64,000 nt of DNA from contig JARUKZ010000016.1 of assembly GCA_029688955.1 (NCBI GenBank), forward strand, positions 1-64,000, in the 5' to 3' direction. This document shows, one piece after another, positions 44,665-53,617 of this stretch; the first letter of the stretch is position 1; every line of letters begins with the position of its first letter. The position numbers were made by a program, and so were the translations under genes. The notes below the pieces were generated by a model. That model searched no databases. It was not told where the DNA came from and saw only the letters and a program-made list of their open reading frames with translations. The DNA is from Chitinispirillales bacterium ANBcel5. Its GTDB lineage: Bacteria; Fibrobacterota; Chitinivibrionia; Chitinivibrionales; Chitinispirillaceae.

Positions 44665-45429
44665 TTATTGCCATTCACCTTTAAACAGAGGTTTTACAAT
44701 AGCAGATGAAGGATCTATATTAAATTCCTTAAAAAGATCGGCTGTTTTGGAAGTTTCCTTTCTACCCCGCGGACTTACTCCAAGCTCTTTTTGAGGCTCC
44801 TTTGAGGCTGAAACCATCACCAGCTCACATCCTTCATAGTTTAGGAACTCAGGAGGCTCTACATCGGTAAATCGTTTGCCTTCAAATTTATTCATAAGAT
44901 AGTCGGGGTACTGAGCTTTGCCTCTGCGGGGAAGCCCGGCTCCTGAGGGGGATGGTCTTTGGGGGTTTTTAACGGTGATTATGTAACTGGCCTTCTCCTC
45001 GATATGTAACTCCTGCTGCACATCACCGGGTGAACGGGGCAGCTCAAGAGAGTAGGCCAGGTGAGTATGATTGTGATGCACTGCAAGTAAATATACCCCT
45101 TCACCTGCAGCACGTGCAGCGGGCAGTTTCCTTTCACCTCGGGTTTTGGTGCTGTAGCGCTCTTCACTGAGCACCTCTCTTAACGACTCCGCATTTTCGG
45201 TCACTAATTCCACAAATCCCCAGTTTCTCTCCTGTGCGCCGTGTTCAACCGCTGGGAGTTCTTTTTTTCCTATTGCTATCATCCGATACAAACCCTTGTG
45301 ATCGGGTCTCAGTATCATATGGAGTCTCTGTATATCACTTTCATTTTTTACCTGTGCTCTTTGTACTCTTGGGCGATAAAAAAAATAGATGCTTCCTCTC
45401 TCAAGTAGTATTGATTCATTTGAACTCAT
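44665..45429 (-). CDS. uncharacterised 254-residue protein next to PRC-barrel gene
   Basis: A soluble-looking protein starting MSSNESILLERGSIYFFYRP. It has a beta-rich first half (LHMILRPDHKGLYRMIAIGKKELP, AVHHNHTHLAYSLELP) and a low-complexity basic linker with PSPSGAGLPRRGKAQYPDYL. I recognise the general look of conserved hypothetical proteins near PRC-barrel genes but know no function. It lies 12 bp downstream of the PRC-barrel gene on the same strand, so the two are probably co-expressed. Its end is only 6 bp from the convergent small membrane protein gene. Confidence 0.7.
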   Translation of the reverse strand: MSSNESILLERGSIYFFYRPRVQRAQVKNESDIQRLHMILRPDHKGLYRMIAIGKKELPAVEHGAQERNWGFVELVTENAESLREVLSEERYSTKTRGERKLPAARAAGEGVYLLAVHHNHTHLAYSLELPRSPGDVQQELHIEEKASYIITVKNPQRPSPSGAGLPRRGKAQYPDYLMNKFEGKRFTDVEPPEFLNYEGCELVMVSASKEPQKELGVSPRGRKETSKTADLFKEFNIDPSSAIVKPLFKGEWQ

Positions 45430-45441
45430 GCGCTCATCCCC

Positions 45442-46320
45442 TTAATACTTAAGATTGTCATAGAAATCAAACAACTTCTTTTCATACTCTTGGCTAACAC
45501 CGATAGTTGGATCGTAGGGCGGACTTTTCGCCAGGTCCTCTTCATCGACTGATACGAAAATTTTGGACATTCCCCAGCTTACAGATTTAACCCAGTGCAG
45601 GGGAATGAGGGTCATTTTTCCTCTCACGCCATATCCCGAAGTTACCGCCAGATACCGAACGGTCCATTCTGAAACATCCAGTATTAGATCTTCCATTCTA
45701 CCATTTTCGCCTGTACCGGTTTCAATTCGGTATTGAAAAATATCCACAAGGCTTCTGAGTTCGGGACTGAAGCTGCTTTCCTGTTCTGCTCTTGAAAATT
45801 CCATCTCTCTTATCTCATCTTCATCGCTTTCCCGGGGCATACCAAGCATATAGAGCTCTTCATCCTCTTCATTCATAAACTCTCCAATTCCGGGTTCGGT
45901 ATCAAGGGCTGGGTCCACCTCCTCATCTCCCGGAAGCTCCCCCCCTTCCGATTCAGTGGTTTTGGTGTCTGCAGTGTCCAGAAAAGATACCTGTCCCCAG
46001 TAGATTGGCCACTCATAATGCCTTCTGACCGCTATTTCGTATTGAAGCGATATGGGCAGGTCGGTATCGACTTCGGGACTTTCCAGGATTTTACTTTTTT
46101 TAAGCGTAACGGGTAGAATCATTTTGTCCCAATCCGCTTCACCCACAGAAATTGGTGCTATGAGTGCTTTTCTGTCTATGAGCAAATCACTTATATCCAC
46201 GACAAAATATCGTACAGTCCACTCCTGGTCATCAAAGTAGATATCTTTTATTACACCGACATAGCCATCCAGTGCCTCTACTTTAAAGTTTAGTAACTCT
46301 TTTGCTTTTCGCAGCATCAT
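45442..46320 (-). CDS. PRC-barrel protein with two barrels
   Basis: A 292-residue protein. The first PRC barrel is at about 1-85 (ELLNFKVEALDGYVGVIKDIYFD, then WTVRYFVVDISDLL). The second is at about 185-270 (YRIETGTGENGRMEDLILD, WTVRYLAVTSGY). The linker of about 100 residues between them is strongly acidic. PRC barrels bind partner proteins or regulate photosystems, RNA-processing and stress complexes. Two barrels in tandem are common in stress-related PRC proteins. The ATG at 46320 is followed by a second ATG, so the start could be one codon later. It is upstream of the unknown gene at 44665. Confidence 0.82.
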   Translation of the reverse strand: MMLRKAKELLNFKVEALDGYVGVIKDIYFDDQEWTVRYFVVDISDLLIDRKALIAPISVGEADWDKMILPVTLKKSKILESPEVDTDLPISLQYEIAVRRHYEWPIYWGQVSFLDTADTKTTESEGGELPGDEEVDPALDTEPGIGEFMNEEDEELYMLGMPRESDEDEIREMEFSRAEQESSFSPELRSLVDIFQYRIETGTGENGRMEDLILDVSEWTVRYLAVTSGYGVRGKMTLIPLHWVKSVSWGMSKIFVSVDEEDLAKSPPYDPTIGVSQEYEKKLFDFYDNLKY

Positions 46321-46652
46321 TTCACTCCTTACCCTACAATTGATACTTGGCTCAAAACGGCAACGACTTAAGTGACAGAAATATCAAAGGGTGTGCCATG
46401 CGTCTCTATTCTCACCCCGTTTTCGATTTTGCGAATCGTTTTGGGAGTCAAAATGAGAAAGTGGCTCTGAAGTGCTGATTAGGGCAGGTTTTTCGCTCGG
46501 CACGGATTTTGATTGTATCCTCTACACACCCCAAAAGGGTGAGAAAAACGAGAAAAACATGTGGTAAGCGGTTTTGTTGTAATCATTATCACATCACATA
46601 AGCCTGGAAGTGTTTTCAGGGATCATCTTTCACCATTTTCAAAGGATGTTGT
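46321..46652. other. 332-bp divergent region, likely leader of the RRM gene
   Basis: No gene is seen. It separates the PRC-barrel gene (minus) from the RRM gene (plus). An AAAGGATG ribosome site lies just before the RRM ATG. A long untranslated leader is possible, as seen in some cold-induced RNA-binding protein genes. No known riboswitch was recognised. Confidence 0.45.
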
Positions 46653-46949
46653 ATGTCTCAGAAGCTTTATATTGGTAACCTCCCCTACAGAACCACAGAA
46701 AACGATGTCAGACAACTCTTCAACAAGTACGAGCCGATTCATTCGGTGGTGCTTATCTCTGACAGGGAAACGGGCAGATCACGCGGTTTTGGATTCATTG
46801 AGCTGGATGAAGATTGTGCGGATGCAGCGATTAGTGAGCTGGGAGACACAATCTTTGGTGGAAGAAATCTTCGAATCAGCAAAGCCAGAGACAGAGATGA
46901 AGGGATGCGCGCAGGTGCAACGCGCATGCAGGCCTACAATCGTAGTTAA
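46653..46949 (+). CDS. RRM-type RNA-binding protein
   Basis: A 98-residue single RRM. RNP2 is LYIGNL at 5-10, RNP1 is RSRGFGFIEL near 43-52, and NLRISKARDRDE ends the fold. A short Arg-rich tail follows, without the Gly-rich tail of many cyanobacterial Rbp proteins. Such small proteins bind single-stranded RNA and are often stress- or cold-induced. It stands alone between two gaps and is followed by a stem-loop at 46990-47022. Confidence 0.9.
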   Translation: MSQKLYIGNLPYRTTENDVRQLFNKYEPIHSVVLISDRETGRSRGFGFIELDEDCADAAISELGDTIFGGRNLRISKARDRDEGMRAGATRMQAYNRS

Positions 46950-46989
46950 GAAGAGTTGCTCCATCACTTTGTGAGAATCTGCTACTTCT

Positions 46990-47022
46990 GGCCAGGGGGA
47001 GAAACCTATTCTTTCCCTGGTC
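46990..47022 (+). terminator. stem-loop downstream of the RRM gene
   Basis: GGCCAGGGGGAGAA (46990-47003) pairs with TTCTTTCCCTGGTC and further bases (47009-47022), with two or three G-T pairs. It lies 40 bp beyond the stop. There is no clear T tract, so it may be a terminator or a 3'-end stabiliser. Confidence 0.4.
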
Positions 47023-47175
47023 CACGCAAATTGTATACATCAGGCAGTTAACTAAAATTCTTCATCGTTTAATTTCTGATACTAATCTTAATATCTTAAA
47101 AAAGTAAGTTTTTACTCTGGCTTATCTATTGCTTATATCCTAAAAGAAGAGTAGATCGTAACCCTGGAGGTATTG

Positions 47176-49443
47176 ATGTGGATAAAATGGTTTCCCTGGA
47201 AATTTGTCTTAAAACGCGTTGCACTGGCCCAAGGATTTGTAGATCCAATTCACGTTCTTTCACGCTTTAATAAGTTCGCACAGCCTTCTGAGGTACTGGC
47301 ACCCGTGGAATTACTGAGAGCAGGTGCTGTTCTTCACTCAAGAGGGTTAATAAATAGTCAGGTTATACAGCACAACCTCGATTGGGTTTGGCCCTTTTGG
47401 GCAGAGAAGCAATTTGACCCTAAAGACCACTCCTTTATTCCGCGTGCATTCTCAATTACCCATATCAATTTAACTCATAGAAACTGGACTGCTGTTGGGA
47501 TACCGGGGTGTAATGAACTGGCAGTGGTAGACCCGCGAGGGCTGGTGATGCCCTACTTTGATTCGTGGAGCCTGGAGTTTTGGCTTACAAGTGATGATGG
47601 CGCAACACTTTTTCCCTCACGGGCACCACAGGCCAAACAGAGTATCTCTTCGGCTGCAGGGCTCAGCCTGGAAACCGAAATTGAGCACAATCAACTTAAG
47701 CTTACTACCAAAACATCTGTTGAGCTTAAAAATGGGTTGCCTTTTTGTAAGATTGAGGGTGAGGGGGGTGTAGGAAATTCGGGGTATATAATCGCAGCAC
47801 TTCGGCCATATAATCCCGAAGGTATCTCTTTTATTCACAGTGTGGAATCAATGCACTCGGGGCTGGGATGGATAGTGGATGAAAAGGACAGAGTATGGTT
47901 TAACAGAAAACCTCAGCAGATTTACTTATCAAATTACGGAAAAGGTGATGTTTCTCATCTGTTTGGATCAAAATCTGCCCAAGAAGAAAAAAGTGTTATC
48001 TGTGATGTAGGTATGGTTACAGCAATGGCTTTATTTAGAATAGATGCCTCTCAGAAAAAGGGCACTGTAAAGATAGAAATACCGCTTGGAGAAAAAGAAT
48101 ACAGAAAGAAAAAACTATTCGGGGCAAATGCCACTCAGGAGCAGATCTGGAAGGAGAGTTTAAAGGGACAATGTCAGTTGGAGTTTAAGGTTAGCTCCTA
48201 CGAACATCTTTTTAAAACAGCTGTAAGCACCCTGGTTCTCCATACTCCTTTAGATTCCTATGCTGGGCCTTATACCTATAAACGGTTTTGGTTTAGAGAT
48301 GCTGCTTTTATCGTTAATGCACTGTTGTGTGCAGGACTAAAAACGAGAGCAAAACAGATTATCGAACGTTTTTTTCACCGTCAGAACTCCTCCGGCTACT
48401 TCCTTTCTCAGGAGGGGGAATGGGATTCCAATGGCCAGGCACTATGGGCTATGGAACGATACTGCTCTCTTGGCGATTATACCCCACCAGAGCATTGGCT
48501 AAATGCGGTAGAAAAAGGGTGTTTTTGGATAATGCACAAAAGGAAACAAAGCAGTTCCTTTCCGGGGCTTCTACCAGCAGGTTTTAGTGCTGAGCATCTG
48601 GGTCCAAATGATCACTACTACTGGGATAATTTCTGGTGTGTTGCAGGGTTGAGGGCTGGTGCGGAAATTTTGAAAAGAGGTGGAAGAAACGATTCTGCAG
48701 AAAAAGTCAGCAAAGACTGTATCGAGTTTCTCAAAGACATAGAGCGATATATGGCTGAATTCAGAGAAAATGTACAATCCGATGCAATGCCTGCTTCACC
48801 AAACCGTAGATTGGACAGTGGAGCGGTAGGGTCATTGGCGGTAGGGTATCCTCTGATGCTTTGGCAGCCCGATGACAGACGTCTTTTGCAAACCGCAAAC
48901 TACCTCTTTGATAACTGTCTGCTTGATGGTGCTTTTTATCATGACATAAGTCATTCGGGAATAAATCCTTATCTTTCCCTTCATATTGCGCAGGTACTTA
49001 TGCGTGCGGGAGACCAAAAATTTCGCTTCATTATGGATTCAATCGCAAACCTGGCATCTTCTACCGGTCAGTGGCCTGAAGCCATCCACCCCTTACTAAA
49101 AACCGGATGTATGGGTGATGGGCAGCATGTATGGGCTGCTGCGGAGTGGGTGATGATGGTTAGAAATAGTTTTATATGTGAAGATAATTACGGGAAAATA
49201 GTTCTTTGTCAGGGGATTATTGATGAGTATCTTACAGATAGTAAAACGCTGTCTTTTGGACCGGCGCCTACCACACATGGAGCGTTTACAGTAGAGGTAA
49301 ACGTGTTGTCTGAGTCACAAATTGAGGTAAAATGGTTCGGCCAATATAATAGTACCCCTCCTGAAGTAATTGAGATAGCAATGCCCGGAAAAGAGCGTAT
49401 AAGAGTTGATGGAAATAAAGGAAGTGTCAAAATTGAACGGTAA
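47176..49443 (+). CDS. six-hairpin glycosidase-like protein
   Basis: A 755-residue protein. The ATG at 47176 has GGAGG 5 nt before it; a TTG one codon earlier is too close. The N-terminal half is beta-rich (FDSWSLEFWLTSDDGATLFP). The C-terminal half has the (alpha/alpha)6 pattern with YKRFWFRDAAFIVNALLCAG, WDSNGQALWAMERY, NDHYYWDNFWCVAGLRAG and GQHVWAAAEWVMM. These are typical of trehalase/glucoamylase-like folds, although a specific GH family is not assigned. It is followed 4 bp later by a GT4 gene, which suggests a paired synthesis and trimming role on an alpha-glucan or related sugar. Confidence 0.75.
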   Translation: MWIKWFPWKFVLKRVALAQGFVDPIHVLSRFNKFAQPSEVLAPVELLRAGAVLHSRGLINSQVIQHNLDWVWPFWAEKQFDPKDHSFIPRAFSITHINLTHRNWTAVGIPGCNELAVVDPRGLVMPYFDSWSLEFWLTSDDGATLFPSRAPQAKQSISSAAGLSLETEIEHNQLKLTTKTSVELKNGLPFCKIEGEGGVGNSGYIIAALRPYNPEGISFIHSVESMHSGLGWIVDEKDRVWFNRKPQQIYLSNYGKGDVSHLFGSKSAQEEKSVICDVGMVTAMALFRIDASQKKGTVKIEIPLGEKEYRKKKLFGANATQEQIWKESLKGQCQLEFKVSSYEHLFKTAVSTLVLHTPLDSYAGPYTYKRFWFRDAAFIVNALLCAGLKTRAKQIIERFFHRQNSSGYFLSQEGEWDSNGQALWAMERYCSLGDYTPPEHWLNAVEKGCFWIMHKRKQSSSFPGLLPAGFSAEHLGPNDHYYWDNFWCVAGLRAGAEILKRGGRNDSAEKVSKDCIEFLKDIERYMAEFRENVQSDAMPASPNRRLDSGAVGSLAVGYPLMLWQPDDRRLLQTANYLFDNCLLDGAFYHDISHSGINPYLSLHIAQVLMRAGDQKFRFIMDSIANLASSTGQWPEAIHPLLKTGCMGDGQHVWAAAEWVMMVRNSFICEDNYGKIVLCQGIIDEYLTDSKTLSFGPAPTTHGAFTVEVNVLSESQIEVKWFGQYNSTPPEVIEIAMPGKERIRVDGNKGSVKIER

Positions 49444-49447
49444 AAAG

Positions 49448-50743
49448 ATGAATATTTTAATGATGACCAATACGTATCTGCCCTTTGTTGGAGGTGTGGA
49501 ACGATCGGTGGAAACATTCTCAAAAGAGTATAGAAAACTTGGGCACAATGTCAAAGTTGTCGCGACGCGCTATGAGGGGTTTAAAGAGGATGATGAGGAT
49601 ATAATAAGAGTTCCGGCATTACAACATTTTAATGGAACCGATTTTTCTGTTCAGTTACCGGTTCCCGGTGTTTTAAACTCCTTATTTAAATATTTCACCC
49701 CGCATATCATTCACTCTCATCACCCCTTTATGTTGGGAGATTCTGCGCTTAGATTAGCTGCTCAGTTTAAAATACCAATTGTTTTCACTTTTCACACTTA
49801 CTATGAGCACTATACTCATTACATTCCAGGTGATTCTGCCGCTATGAAAAGGTTTGTAGCGGCTTTGGCCACCGGCTACGCAAACCTTTGTGATTGCGTT
49901 ATTGCACCCAGTAAAAGTGTGGCTAAGGAAATAATTAAAAGAGGGGTGATTACTCCTGTTGAGGCAATTCCCACCGGCATATGTCTTTCTGATTTTGCCG
50001 AGGGAAATGGAAAAAAATTTAGAAAAGAACATAATATTCCTTCGGGTGCTTTTGTGGTGGGTTTTATAAGTCGTCTTGCTCCAGAAAAGAATTTAAAATT
50101 TCTTGCCGAATCGGTTAAAGAGTTTTTAATCAGGAATAAGAAAGCTCACTTTTTACTGGTGGGGAGCGGGCCATGTGAGAAAGATATAAAAGACTGTTTC
50201 AATGAGAACACTCTATCAGCACGTTTCCATCACATTGGTACGGTTACGGGAAAAAATCTAGTGGATGCATACCATGCAATGGATGTTTTTGCCTTCACAT
50301 CGTTCAGTGAAACTCAGGGGCTGGTTCTTACGGAGGCTATGGCTTCAGGGGTTCCGGTAGTAGCGTTGGATTCACCTGTGGTAAGTGAGATTGTGAGTAA
50401 TCTGTATAATGGCATTATCGTCAAAAAACAGAGACATGATTCTTTTTGTGATGCTCTTTCTATTATGTATCATTCAAGCACAATAAAAAAAGCGCAGTTT
50501 AAAGAGGCTGCTTTCATGACTGCCAAAACCTATGAAAAACAGCTTTGTGTAAAAAAAGTATTAACAATATATTCTGAGCTTCTCAAAAAGCGATATGTGA
50601 AACGAGACAGAACTGACAGCATGTGGGAAAAGGCAATGAGAATGATTAAAGCAGAACTTGAACTTATATACAATATGACCAAAGCTACTGGTGCTGCAAT
50701 GAATGATAAAAAAGATTCAAAACCTTTCGATAACCCCAGTTAG
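49448..50743 (+). CDS. family 4 glycosyltransferase
   Basis: A 431-residue GT-B fold enzyme. The start is set at 49448 (MNILMMTNTYLPFVGGVERS), where the family begins; upstream in-frame codons lie within the previous gene and no strong ribosome site is seen. The N-terminal domain has HSHHPFMLGD and HTYYEHYTHYIPG. The C-terminal domain has SRLAPEKNLKFL and ETQGLVLTEAMASGVPVVA, the nucleotide-sugar EX7E motif. Diacylglycerol- or sugar-phosphate acceptors are common in this group. It probably acts with the glycosidase-like gene 4 bp upstream. Confidence 0.9.
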   Translation: MNILMMTNTYLPFVGGVERSVETFSKEYRKLGHNVKVVATRYEGFKEDDEDIIRVPALQHFNGTDFSVQLPVPGVLNSLFKYFTPHIIHSHHPFMLGDSALRLAAQFKIPIVFTFHTYYEHYTHYIPGDSAAMKRFVAALATGYANLCDCVIAPSKSVAKEIIKRGVITPVEAIPTGICLSDFAEGNGKKFRKEHNIPSGAFVVGFISRLAPEKNLKFLAESVKEFLIRNKKAHFLLVGSGPCEKDIKDCFNENTLSARFHHIGTVTGKNLVDAYHAMDVFAFTSFSETQGLVLTEAMASGVPVVALDSPVVSEIVSNLYNGIIVKKQRHDSFCDALSIMYHSSTIKKAQFKEAAFMTAKTYEKQLCVKKVLTIYSELLKKRYVKRDRTDSMWEKAMRMIKAELELIYNMTKATGAAMNDKKDSKPFDNPS

Positions 50744-50779
50744 GCCAGTATTGTAAGCAAAAATGAGCAGGAAGAACTG

Positions 50780-51913
50780 ATGTTTGGAAAAAGGATCACT
50801 ATTGCAGCAATAAAAGGTTTTGAACTAAAAGTACAGTATGTGACACTGTTATTTTTAGGGGTTCTTCTCCTTCTTCTCGTATACGGAATCTTTCCGTACT
50901 CTTTTTCTTCTCTCTCTTCTGTTACATACTGGTGGATGGGGCTTTCGGTTCTTGTTGGCGTATTGGTCTCAATAGCTTTTCATGAATACGTTCATCTGTT
51001 AGTGTATTGTTTATTGGGTGTTAGAGTAAACTCTGTTACCCTATTTTTATTTGGCGGAGTTAGGGAGTGTGAAAACGACTCTCTTTCCTGGGAAAAGGAG
51101 ATTGTAGCTTCACTGAGCGGTCCTCTTGCCAGCACAATTTTTGCTTTCTGTTTTTACATCCTTGTGCTGCTCACAACAGAGATGATGTGGTCCATACCAA
51201 TCAATGGTGTAGTATTATTTTTATTCTATTATAATCTTTTACTGGTAGGTTTAAATCTGCTTCCTTTCTTTCCCCTTGATGGGGGATTTTTGGTTCGGCT
51301 TTTCTTTCATTATGTTACAAAAAACATCAGAAAGGCTTCAATGATAAGTAATGCTATGACTACTGTGGGAAGTATGCTTTTTATCACCATAGGGATGGCA
51401 TTTTTGCTCGGTGGAAGTTTTGTTGGGGGGCTTTGGTGGGTAATCTTTGGAATTTCTATGATTCATGCTTCTGAATTAGCTGTCCAAAAATACATAAACC
51501 GCTTGCAGATAGAAGATATAAGTGAGCTTTCGGAAAAGGTAAGAACAAAGGTGATAGGGGGAACTGTTTCAATTCAAAATTTTGTAACCGATTGTCTTTG
51601 CAGAGAAAGTTGTCAGGTTTTTCCGGTAGAGAAGGAGGGGATGCTTGTTGGGCAAATCGGACATAGGGATGTTATGAGGGTACCGGAAAAAAGATGGACT
51701 GAAATAAGTGTAGGGGAGGTTGCATCGGCAGGTTCTAAAAATTATTTCTATTATGAGCACTGTTCTTTTATCGATTTGCTTAGAGGGTGTTTTCAAAGCG
51801 GGGCAACCTCCTTTCATATTATTGATAAGAGCGGTTTTTTTAAAGGGACAGTTACCTTAAACGATATTTTAGCGACAATTGTCTCACAATTTTCCTTAGA
51901 TGAGAATAATTGA
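50780..51913 (+). CDS. site-2-type zinc metalloprotease with CBS domains
   Basis: A 377-residue M50 membrane protease. The zinc site is FHEYVHLL near 67-74 (HExxH), and the third ligand is in FPLDGGFLV near 164-172. Six membrane helices fill residues 15-235. A pair of CBS domains covers about 240-375 (VFPVEKEGMLVGQIGHRDVM and FHIIDKSGFFKGTVTLNDIL). CBS domains suggest control by an adenine nucleotide. The substrate is unknown. It lies 36 bp after the GT4 gene and 75 bp before enzyme I. Confidence 0.87.
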   Translation: MFGKRITIAAIKGFELKVQYVTLLFLGVLLLLLVYGIFPYSFSSLSSVTYWWMGLSVLVGVLVSIAFHEYVHLLVYCLLGVRVNSVTLFLFGGVRECENDSLSWEKEIVASLSGPLASTIFAFCFYILVLLTTEMMWSIPINGVVLFLFYYNLLLVGLNLLPFFPLDGGFLVRLFFHYVTKNIRKASMISNAMTTVGSMLFITIGMAFLLGGSFVGGLWWVIFGISMIHASELAVQKYINRLQIEDISELSEKVRTKVIGGTVSIQNFVTDCLCRESCQVFPVEKEGMLVGQIGHRDVMRVPEKRWTEISVGEVASAGSKNYFYYEHCSFIDLLRGCFQSGATSFHIIDKSGFFKGTVTLNDILATIVSQFSLDENN

Positions 51914-51988
51914 TGGTCAAAATAAAATCGTTTCAAAAACGAAACTGTATAACTAAACGATAACCACACTAATTTAAGCGGTTAACAT

Positions 51989-53617
51989 ATGAGGTCGAGA
52001 ACATCAGAACGCCTACTGTACGGAACGAGCATTTCTCCTGGATTAGCTGAGGGAAGGGCTTTTATCTATACCGATATTTTTCTTCGGGACCATGAGCTCT
52101 ACACTATAGATACCAGTGATATAAAGGAGGAAATTAAGCGAATAGAGATGGCATTTCGGGAGGTAACAGAGGATTTAAAGGCTTCAGCTGAGAGAATTGA
52201 GCGAGAGCTAAACACACACATGGCTGCCATTTTCAGGGCTCAGATCGAAATCCTTAATGATGATGTCTTAAAAAGAGAGATCAAAAATGAGCTTGAAACA
52301 GAGCTTATCAACTCAGAACAAATCATTAAGCGAGTTTTCCGGAAGTGGGAATTACGATTTCGGCAGCTAGATGATGAGACTCTCTCCTGCAGGGCTGATG
52401 ATATAATTGATCTTGGAAGGAAGCTTTTAAGTGCTTTGACAGGGATTCAGGCCCATACTCTTGAACATTTACCTCATGGCAGTATTATCGTCGCTAAGAG
52501 GCTTTTGCCTTCCGATACGGTGTTTCTATCCCGAAAATCTACCCGTGGTGTAGTAACTGAGTTTGGGGGACCGGCTAGTCACACAGCGCTTCTTACAAAA
52601 GAAATTGGAATTCCGGCCGTTGGGAAGATAAAAGATGTAATCAGCATAATACGGCATAGAGAACTATTACTTTTAGATGGCTCTACCGGGCATCTGGTCA
52701 TTAACCCTGAGGATAAAACCAGGCGGCGGTTTCAAAAAAGGATTTATGAAAGAAGAAGTTATCTCTTAGATTCACAAAAAAACTGTTTGGGTCAATGCGT
52801 TAGTAAGGACGGACATAAGATTGAGGTGATGGCGAATGTCAGTTGCAGAAAAGATGTGGAAAGTGCCTTTAAGAACGGGGCTGATGCTATCGGTTTATTT
52901 AGGATCGAAAATATTTATCTCTCAAGAAAGCTTCCACCTTCAACACAGGAGCTTATGAAGGAGATCGAGAAAACGATTGAACCGGCCAAAGATAAACCGG
53001 TTACTATACGGCTCCTTGATGTAGGAGGGGATAAAAAACTTTCCTATTTAAACCATTCACTTGGAGAGGATTCATTTTTAGGTAGACGGGGTATTCGTTT
53101 TTTATTAGAGTTCCCGGAATTGCTTTATACTCAATTAAATGCGCTGACTGAGCTGTCCAAAGATTACAATGTAAGAATACTTGTGCCCATGGTTACTTTT
53201 TCCCAGGAAATTGCAATGATTAGAGAGATACTTGATGATCTGATGGCAAACTCATCAGATGGGAAAAAAATCCCTCTTGGAGCAATGATTGAAACTCCTG
53301 CAGCTGCTTTGTGCATTGATGATTTTCTTCCCTATGTTGATTTTCTAAGTATCGGCTCTAATGATCTTACACAGTACACTCTTGCTGTGGGACGGGAGAA
53401 CAGTTCTATAACACAGTACTTTCTTGAAGATCATCCTTCTATTATGAAGCTTTTAAGGATGGTGGTAAAAAGTGCAGGGACTATGCCGGTATCGCTTTGC
53501 GGCGAATTGGCCGGAAAGTTTGACACAATCCCTTCACTTTTAGAAAATGGACTTCGTATCCTTAGTGTTGCACCGTCACTTATTCCTCAGGTAAAACAGG
53601 TGGTTAGAGAGAGCTAA
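51989..53617 (+). CDS. ptsI: phosphoenolpyruvate-protein phosphotransferase (enzyme I)
   Basis: A 542-residue PTS enzyme I-type protein that takes phosphate from PEP onto its histidine in GGPASHTALLTKEIG near residue 197. The N-terminal HPr-binding helical part and the C-terminal PEP-binding barrel (GADAIGLFRIENIYL, GSNDLTQYTLAVGREN) are complete. There is no GAF domain, so it is ptsI- rather than ptsP-like. No HPr or EII gene is in the window. It may act in a regulatory phosphorelay, or its partners lie elsewhere. Its stop overlaps the end of the convergent NAD-synthase-like gene by 4 bp. Confidence 0.9.
   Translation: MRSRTSERLLYGTSISPGLAEGRAFIYTDIFLRDHELYTIDTSDIKEEIKRIEMAFREVTEDLKASAERIERELNTHMAAIFRAQIEILNDDVLKREIKNELETELINSEQIIKRVFRKWELRFRQLDDETLSCRADDIIDLGRKLLSALTGIQAHTLEHLPHGSIIVAKRLLPSDTVFLSRKSTRGVVTEFGGPASHTALLTKEIGIPAVGKIKDVISIIRHRELLLLDGSTGHLVINPEDKTRRRFQKRIYERRSYLLDSQKNCLGQCVSKDGHKIEVMANVSCRKDVESAFKNGADAIGLFRIENIYLSRKLPPSTQELMKEIEKTIEPAKDKPVTIRLLDVGGDKKLSYLNHSLGEDSFLGRRGIRFLLEFPELLYTQLNALTELSKDYNVRILVPMVTFSQEIAMIREILDDLMANSSDGKKIPLGAMIETPAAALCIDDFLPYVDFLSIGSNDLTQYTLAVGRENSSITQYFLEDHPSIMKLLRMVVKSAGTMPVSLCGELAGKFDTIPSLLENGLRILSVAPSLIPQVKQVVRES

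Noticed and set aside
46321..46652. Riboswitch upstream of the RRM gene
   Set aside because: No known aptamer core or strong multi-stem structure could be recognised by eye.
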